IMG/VR virus record: IMGVR_UViG_3300043436_000504
Span: 1 to 23,208 of that record
Strand: one strand, 5' to 3'
Source of the DNA: a virus
DNA length: 23,208 nt
The notes under the pieces are model-generated. The model had not been told where the DNA came from. It worked only from the letters and a program-made list of their open reading frames with translations, and did no database searches. Each line of letters begins with the position of its first letter. Position 1 is the first letter of the stretch. The translations under genes and the position numbers were made by a program. Of this stretch, positions 19,519 through 23,208 are shown piece after piece.

Positions 19519-20132
19519 TTTAGTATGTATAAGTTTGTTTTATTTTTTTGTGCTCCGTGAAGTATGCCTGATAAAGTAGAATATATTATACCTGTCTTTT
19601 CAGATGCTTCTTTCATTGAATTATAACATTCTCCAGTAACACTATTACAAATTTTAATAGCATTTGGGTGTTTCCCATATTGCATATATGGTCTCTTTAT
19701 ACCTTTTCGTGCCTCAGATATTTTTTTATTTCTTTCTGCACTATATACTCTTCCTTTATTAGTATTTCTAATTTTTTCTACAATTTCACGAGGTATTTTT
19801 CTACCTGTTAAAGATTTGCTTACATTTTTTCTATACTCTTCGCTTCTAATTGCACCAATCGTTCCCTCTCCGCCATCAGTTAAATTAGCTAAAGTTCCTG
19901 TCTTTTTATCTATTCTACCATATAAAGAAATAAACTCTTTTTCTTTTTCTAATGCTTCTTGATAGCTTATATCTTCCATTAGTATTTCTACTTCATATTC
20001 CGACTTAGCAACTATATTATTCCACAAGCCATTCCTTCTTAGTTTATAAAATGCTCTTTTAGTATCTTTACCAATACCAATGTAGAATGGCTCATTTTTA
20101 TCAAGCCTAATATGTCTATATACACAAGCCAT
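19515..20132 (-). CDS. GIY-YIG homing endonuclease with NUMOD3/NUMOD1 domains
   Basis: Selfish endonuclease of 205 residues. The start at 20132 (MACVYRHIRLDKNEPFYIGIG) forms a TAATG with the previous stop; the ATG at 20162 would add ten atypical residues. The catalytic domain shows 'VYRHI' and 'FYIGIGK' (the GIY and YIG equivalents), an Arg in 'KRAFYKLRRN', and the Glu in 'EALEKEKEFISLYG'. NUMOD3 repeats 'SEEYRKNVSKSLTGRK' and 'SAERNKKISEARKGIKRP' follow (about 97-165), and a C-terminal NUMOD1 'YNSMKEASEKTGI'. Both ends overlap phage genes by 1-4 nt, unusual for a mobile insert. No disrupted gene is visible. Confidence 0.88.
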   Translation of the reverse strand: MACVYRHIRLDKNEPFYIGIGKDTKRAFYKLRRNGLWNNIVAKSEYEVEILMEDISYQEALEKEKEFISLYGRIDKKTGTLANLTDGGEGTIGAIRSEEYRKNVSKSLTGRKIPREIVEKIRNTNKGRVYSAERNKKISEARKGIKRPYMQYGKHPNAIKICNSVTGECYNSMKEASEKTGIIYSTLSGILHGAQKNKTNLYILK

Positions 20133-20575
20133 TAATATGCGTATATAGATGGTACGGCGCATCTATCGTTTAAGTAAGGTAATTCCATTGTAATATCTAT
20201 CTTAACTCCTGCAAGATAGTCGGGGTCGCTCTCGGTAAAGTAAGTCAAAGGAGCAGTATCGCCAATATCCCAAATCGCTTTAGGGTATCTTAATTGTGCA
20301 ACTATGTCCTGACCTACTAAAGTCATATCACTAAGTACTTCGGTTTCGTTTGTTTCTTCCATTAACATTCTGTCCATAAAATAAAGGCTAAAATTATAGG
20401 TAATATTTTTAGCGTTTATAGTTGCACCCGTTAAAGTGTAGAACATAGCAGGATAAGTAACCTCGCCATTGCTTAAACGCTCCCACACATCTCCGAAGTA
20501 AACAAAATTAATTTGTTCGTGGTCGTTTCCGAGTGTCGTTATTTGCTTTACTATTTGATTGAGTGTTAGGCTCAT
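20132..20575 (-). CDS. structural protein, tail-completion/connector-like
   Basis: This 147-residue alpha/beta protein begins MSLTLNQIVKQITTLGN. 'FVYFGDVWERLSNGEVTYP' comes near 24-42, then a strand pattern ('ITYNFSLYFMDRM', 'AGVKIDITMELPYL'). Size, fold pattern and place after the portal and connector genes fit a tail terminator or head-tail completion protein. Assignment is by position and shape. The homing endonuclease follows by TAATG overlap. Confidence 0.6.
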   Translation of the reverse strand: MSLTLNQIVKQITTLGNDHEQINFVYFGDVWERLSNGEVTYPAMFYTLTGATINAKNITYNFSLYFMDRMLMEETNETEVLSDMTLVGQDIVAQLRYPKAIWDIGDTAPLTYFTESDPDYLAGVKIDITMELPYLNDRCAVPSIYAY

Positions 20576-20639
20576 TCTTAATTTTTTCTAAATAAACACG
20601 AAGCTTATTTTGGTTTTTAATTGTTGTTACTTTACTCAT
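20508..20639 (-). CDS. 43-residue basic mini-protein, overlapping the next gene
   Basis: The frame begins MSKVTTIKNQNKLRVYLEK, 2 nt after the connector gene stop, and ends ...RKRPRTN inside the next gene, overlapping it by 68 nt. It is basic with one helix and a disordered tail. Without it a 66-nt gap would be empty in a region where other gaps are near zero, which favours a gene. Function unknown. Confidence 0.45.
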   Translation of the reverse strand: MSKVTTIKNQNKLRVYLEKIKNEPNTQSNSKANNDTRKRPRTN

Positions 20640-20641
20640 AT

Positions 20642-21223
20642 TTAGCAGCCACTACAACCTTTGTCTCCTTGATATAGTTCCTCAAAGCTTTTACCTGCGC
20701 AGCAATCGTAATCGCCAAGCCAGATGCTCGTTGTGTAAGCATCATTGTCAGGGTGTATTGCATCGATGCCACTTCCAGGGTTGAGGTACTCAGGATAGGT
20801 CGTAGAATATTCTTTTAAGTATTTAATCATTCTTTGCTTGTAGAACTCCGCACGAGCCTTATATCTATTCGCCACGTCAATCATATCCTGCATAGAAGGG
20901 TTCTCGGTATTCTCTCCACTCTTTCTTAATAAACCTTTGTTGTAGAACTGATAAGATAAGCCCATTGGTAACTCACTAAGTACATAATGAACCAAAGTAT
21001 CTGCAATGTAATTATCCAATAAAGTTACTTCAGGAACAGTCAAGTTGTTAGCCGTAATACCTGCTTGTAAGCGGTTGTATAAAGCACTACCAAGCGCAGG
21101 TAAGATATACATATCTTGTGCGGTCTTGATTTCAGGAAGCACAAGCTTCTCGTCTACGTTAGCGTGTAACCCAGAGCGGTCTTTAATATTCTGTACGCTT
21201 ATGAATAATGTGTTTAAGCTCAT
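20642..21223 (-). CDS. head-tail connector-like protein
   Basis: The 193-residue mostly helical protein has 'ISVQNIKDRSGLHANVDE' near the start, 'EIKTAQDMYILPALGSALYNRLQ' (about 31-53) and 'YIADTLVHYVLSELPMG' helices. It ends in a Cys-rich tail (…YDCCAGKS…GDKGCSGC). The helical N-terminal half resembles adaptor proteins that sit below the portal in HK97-type heads. The four or five cysteines at the C-terminus may bind metal or form crosslinks, which is unusual for an adaptor. It starts 3 nt after the portal stop. Confidence 0.65.
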   Translation of the reverse strand: MSLNTLFISVQNIKDRSGLHANVDEKLVLPEIKTAQDMYILPALGSALYNRLQAGITANNLTVPEVTLLDNYIADTLVHYVLSELPMGLSYQFYNKGLLRKSGENTENPSMQDMIDVANRYKARAEFYKQRMIKYLKEYSTTYPEYLNPGSGIDAIHPDNDAYTTSIWLGDYDCCAGKSFEELYQGDKGCSGC

Positions 21224-21226
21224 TTC

Positions 21227-23206
21227 TTATTTTTTTCTCGTTACTACGTTTGTTTTCCACTCGTGCCTACAACTTGGCTCGTGAATGTTAGTCCCTTTTA
21301 CTGTATACCAACCGCCACCTCTATTCCAAACACTATAACCAAGCCTTGCACTCATTGATTCAATCTCGCTACGGCTATACATCTTCTTAGCTTCTAATAA
21401 GTGTACGCAGAATGGTCTGCTTGTGCCTTTATTAGCATTGCTAAACCCTGACTTCCACTCGTAAGAATAACGAATTAATATTTCTGTTGTTGTAGGTTTT
21501 ACTGCACCAACTGTTACACCTAATGGCTTTACTAATTCTCTCTCTATAATTACATTTGAATTATCGCCCTTGCCTATTGTCTTAGAAATAGTTTTAATGA
21601 TATTTCTTTCTTCTAAGCTTTTTAAGATAGCAACAATTTCAGGTATAGTAACCTTTAAAACATCGGCTAAAACATCTGTTGTAATATTCTTTTGTTTGCT
21701 AATTTGGTCTAATACGTTTGCTTCTAATTGGTTTACATCAGCAAATGTTTGGTAGTCGTCATCATCGCTAAATCTTGTCTTACTTTTGAATACTTCAAAT
21801 TGCTCTCTATCTTCTCCAAACTCATAGAATATCTTGTAATCTTCTTCGCTAAACTCTAACTCTTCCGAACCTAACCAAGTAGCTACCTCTTCATCGCTTA
21901 AAGCATAACCACCCTTTAACATTGAACTTGCTTGTTCTCTTGTTATCTTTCCCTTGTTAAAGTCTCTAATAATACGTTGCATATTCTGCCACTCACGACC
22001 TTTTAAGCCTTTAATATGTTCATTCACACTTAAAGGACTTGCTGCCATTGGCTGCTCACTTTCAATAGGCAATCCGTATTTAGTAGGGTCGATACCTAAC
22101 TTCTCTAATATCCATTCTTTAGGTGCTACTTCCTTAATTACGCTTTCGCTAAAGTCAATACCAATAGGGTCTACTGGCTGAAGCTTTAACTCTTCCGTTA
22201 CTCCTGCATATTGTCCAAGCATATTAAATACACCTTCAATTTGCATTTGTTTGTAGTGAACGTATGTGTTACGGAATATTTCGTAGCTATCTCTAAGTTG
22301 TTGTCTATTTCCTAATTGACCAGGAACGGCAATACCAAATAAGTCAGGACTTGTAATTTGGTGTCCGCTAAATATGTTAGTTTGTATAAGTTCGTCTACA
22401 CGGCTAAAGTCCTCTTTAGTTAAATCACTCGCACCTAAATCATCAATAATAGGTTTACGAGTTGCATCATTTACAAAAGCAAGTAAATATTTCTTGCCGT
22501 CTGCACCCGTATACATATTGTCGAACTGTCTGCTTACTGCACGTTTTTCGTCAGGACTTGGCTCTCCGTTTGGTAAAGTAATAAGTTTACTTGCACTAAA
22601 CCCTGTTTGAGCATTTCCTAAAACGTGCTTACTTACTTCTACATCACTTTCGATATAGTTAAGCGCACCAAAATAACCAGGAAGGCTATAAACGTTCATA
22701 CCTGGGCGATACTCCTTTACATAAAGTATCTGCACACCTTGTGGGTTAGCAGGGTTAAACGCATTGTATATCTCAGCTTTTTCTTGGTTGCGTGTAGCCT
22801 TCCAATCTTCTTTGTACCAAAACTGAGTATTGTCTTTGTTAGTTCTAATCTTTGTATAATCACAATGCCACAACTCAGCTACTTGACCGCCCATAACACT
22901 CCAAATAACTTGGATATAAGCACCGCCAAATAGTTCTAAATCTAAAGCAACCTTTTTTGTGAGGTCGTTAAGGGTCTCTTCTCTATTTACCTTTTGAACA
23001 ATCGCTTGTTCTCCTGCCCAACCATTGCCGACAATGTAGTTTACCTTGCCACGAATGATAGCATTATGCTTTGCAGATTTATTAAATAGGTCTAATAAGT
23101 ATTGCGGATAGTCATTGTTTTGACCATACTGCATATACCCTTCGCCTTTTTTCTCTTTATATTCTGGTTGCTTTGCTTCCGCAAATGTCAATACTTGTAT
23201 TTCCAT
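21227..23206 (-). CDS. portal protein with winged-helix and MuF-like C-terminal extension
   Basis: Portal ring protein through which DNA enters the capsid; 659 residues. The portal core is in the first ~390 residues ('GKVNYIVGNGW', 'LDLELFGGAYIQVIW', 'LYVKEYRPG' and 'IFSGHQITSPDLFGI' stand out). A helical acidic linker follows, then a winged-helix-like stretch ('VLDQISKQKNITTDVLADVLKV…' in pieces, about 500-560). The tail has 'RPFCVHLLEAKKMYSRSEIESM' (key RPFCVHL) and ends 'CRHEWKTNVV', resembling the C-terminal domain of MuF-type head proteins. The length exceeds usual portals (400-550), consistent with a fusion. The start at 23206 is preceded by a TA that would form TAATG with a preceding stop. 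Confidence 0.82.
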   Translation of the reverse strand: MEIQVLTFAEAKQPEYKEKKGEGYMQYGQNNDYPQYLLDLFNKSAKHNAIIRGKVNYIVGNGWAGEQAIVQKVNREETLNDLTKKVALDLELFGGAYIQVIWSVMGGQVAELWHCDYTKIRTNKDNTQFWYKEDWKATRNQEKAEIYNAFNPANPQGVQILYVKEYRPGMNVYSLPGYFGALNYIESDVEVSKHVLGNAQTGFSASKLITLPNGEPSPDEKRAVSRQFDNMYTGADGKKYLLAFVNDATRKPIIDDLGASDLTKEDFSRVDELIQTNIFSGHQITSPDLFGIAVPGQLGNRQQLRDSYEIFRNTYVHYKQMQIEGVFNMLGQYAGVTEELKLQPVDPIGIDFSESVIKEVAPKEWILEKLGIDPTKYGLPIESEQPMAASPLSVNEHIKGLKGREWQNMQRIIRDFNKGKITREQASSMLKGGYALSDEEVATWLGSEELEFSEEDYKIFYEFGEDREQFEVFKSKTRFSDDDDYQTFADVNQLEANVLDQISKQKNITTDVLADVLKVTIPEIVAILKSLEERNIIKTISKTIGKGDNSNVIIERELVKPLGVTVGAVKPTTTEILIRYSYEWKSGFSNANKGTSRPFCVHLLEAKKMYSRSEIESMSARLGYSVWNRGGGWYTVKGTNIHEPSCRHEWKTNVVTRKK

Positions 23207-23208
23207 TA

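Noticed and set aside
1-23208. CRISPR array, insertion sequence, integrase or attachment sites
   Set aside because: No regularly spaced repeats, transposase, integrase or recombinase genes were found; only homing endonucleases are mobile.

Overview
The window reads as one contiguous piece of a tailed bacteriophage genome (or prophage) whose host is a member of the Bacteroidota. Every credible gene lies on the minus strand, so transcription runs from the right end (23208) to the left end (1). Genes are packed tightly: ATGA and TAATG stop/start overlaps are common. The host assignment rests on three things. Promoter-like sites fit the Bacteroidota pattern (TTTG, a spacer of about 19 nt, then TAnnTTTG or TATATTCG). 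Most starts lack Shine-Dalgarno sequences and have A-rich leaders instead. Several protein types resemble those of flavobacterial or sphingobacterial phages. The DNA is AT-rich throughout.

Layout in the direction of transcription. (1) Head/tail structure, 23.2-15.6 kb: a portal protein with a C-terminal extension, a connector-like protein, small structural proteins, and a 1201-residue tail fibre ending in an S74-type self-cleaving chaperone. A GIY-YIG homing endonuclease sits just before the fibre and an HNH homing endonuclease just after the fibre and its small partner. (2) Lysis, 15.0-12.4 kb: holin-like membrane proteins, a lipoprotein with a C-terminal membrane anchor (a unimolecular spanin candidate), a second overlapping lipoprotein/membrane-protein pair, a GH24 lysozyme and a two-helix holin. 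(3) An exonuclease, a MazG-like protein and an acetyltransferase, 12.4-11.1 kb. (4) A 210-bp control region, 11113-10904, with a promoter, an inverted repeat and 33-bp-spaced direct repeats. (5) Recombination and replication, 10.9-7.5 kb: an ERF annealing protein, an HTH protein, an SSB-tail-like protein, an orphan DnaA domain IV protein, a structured RNA/terminator, a DUF1376-type replication protein and a second replication-like protein. (6) A C5-cytosine methyltransferase with a 225-codon gene nested in another frame, a VRR-NUC nuclease and a sigma-like protein, 7.5-5.85 kb. (7) An unusual class II tRNA, two small CxxC proteins and a glycosyltransferase. (8) DNA packaging, 4.2-0.7 kb: an HNH nuclease, a SAM methyltransferase, the small and large terminase subunits and small conserved proteins. 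(9) A set of very small genes with near-identical leaders and their own promoter, 0.7 kb to the left end.

No major capsid, scaffold or tape-measure gene is visible, so the window is a partial genome. The two most interesting signals are the long same-strand gene nested inside the methyltransferase gene, and a pair of hairpins with complementary 7-nt loops (a kissing-loop candidate). The second of these hairpins is a near-perfect intrinsic terminator lying 13 nt before the start codon of a replication gene.
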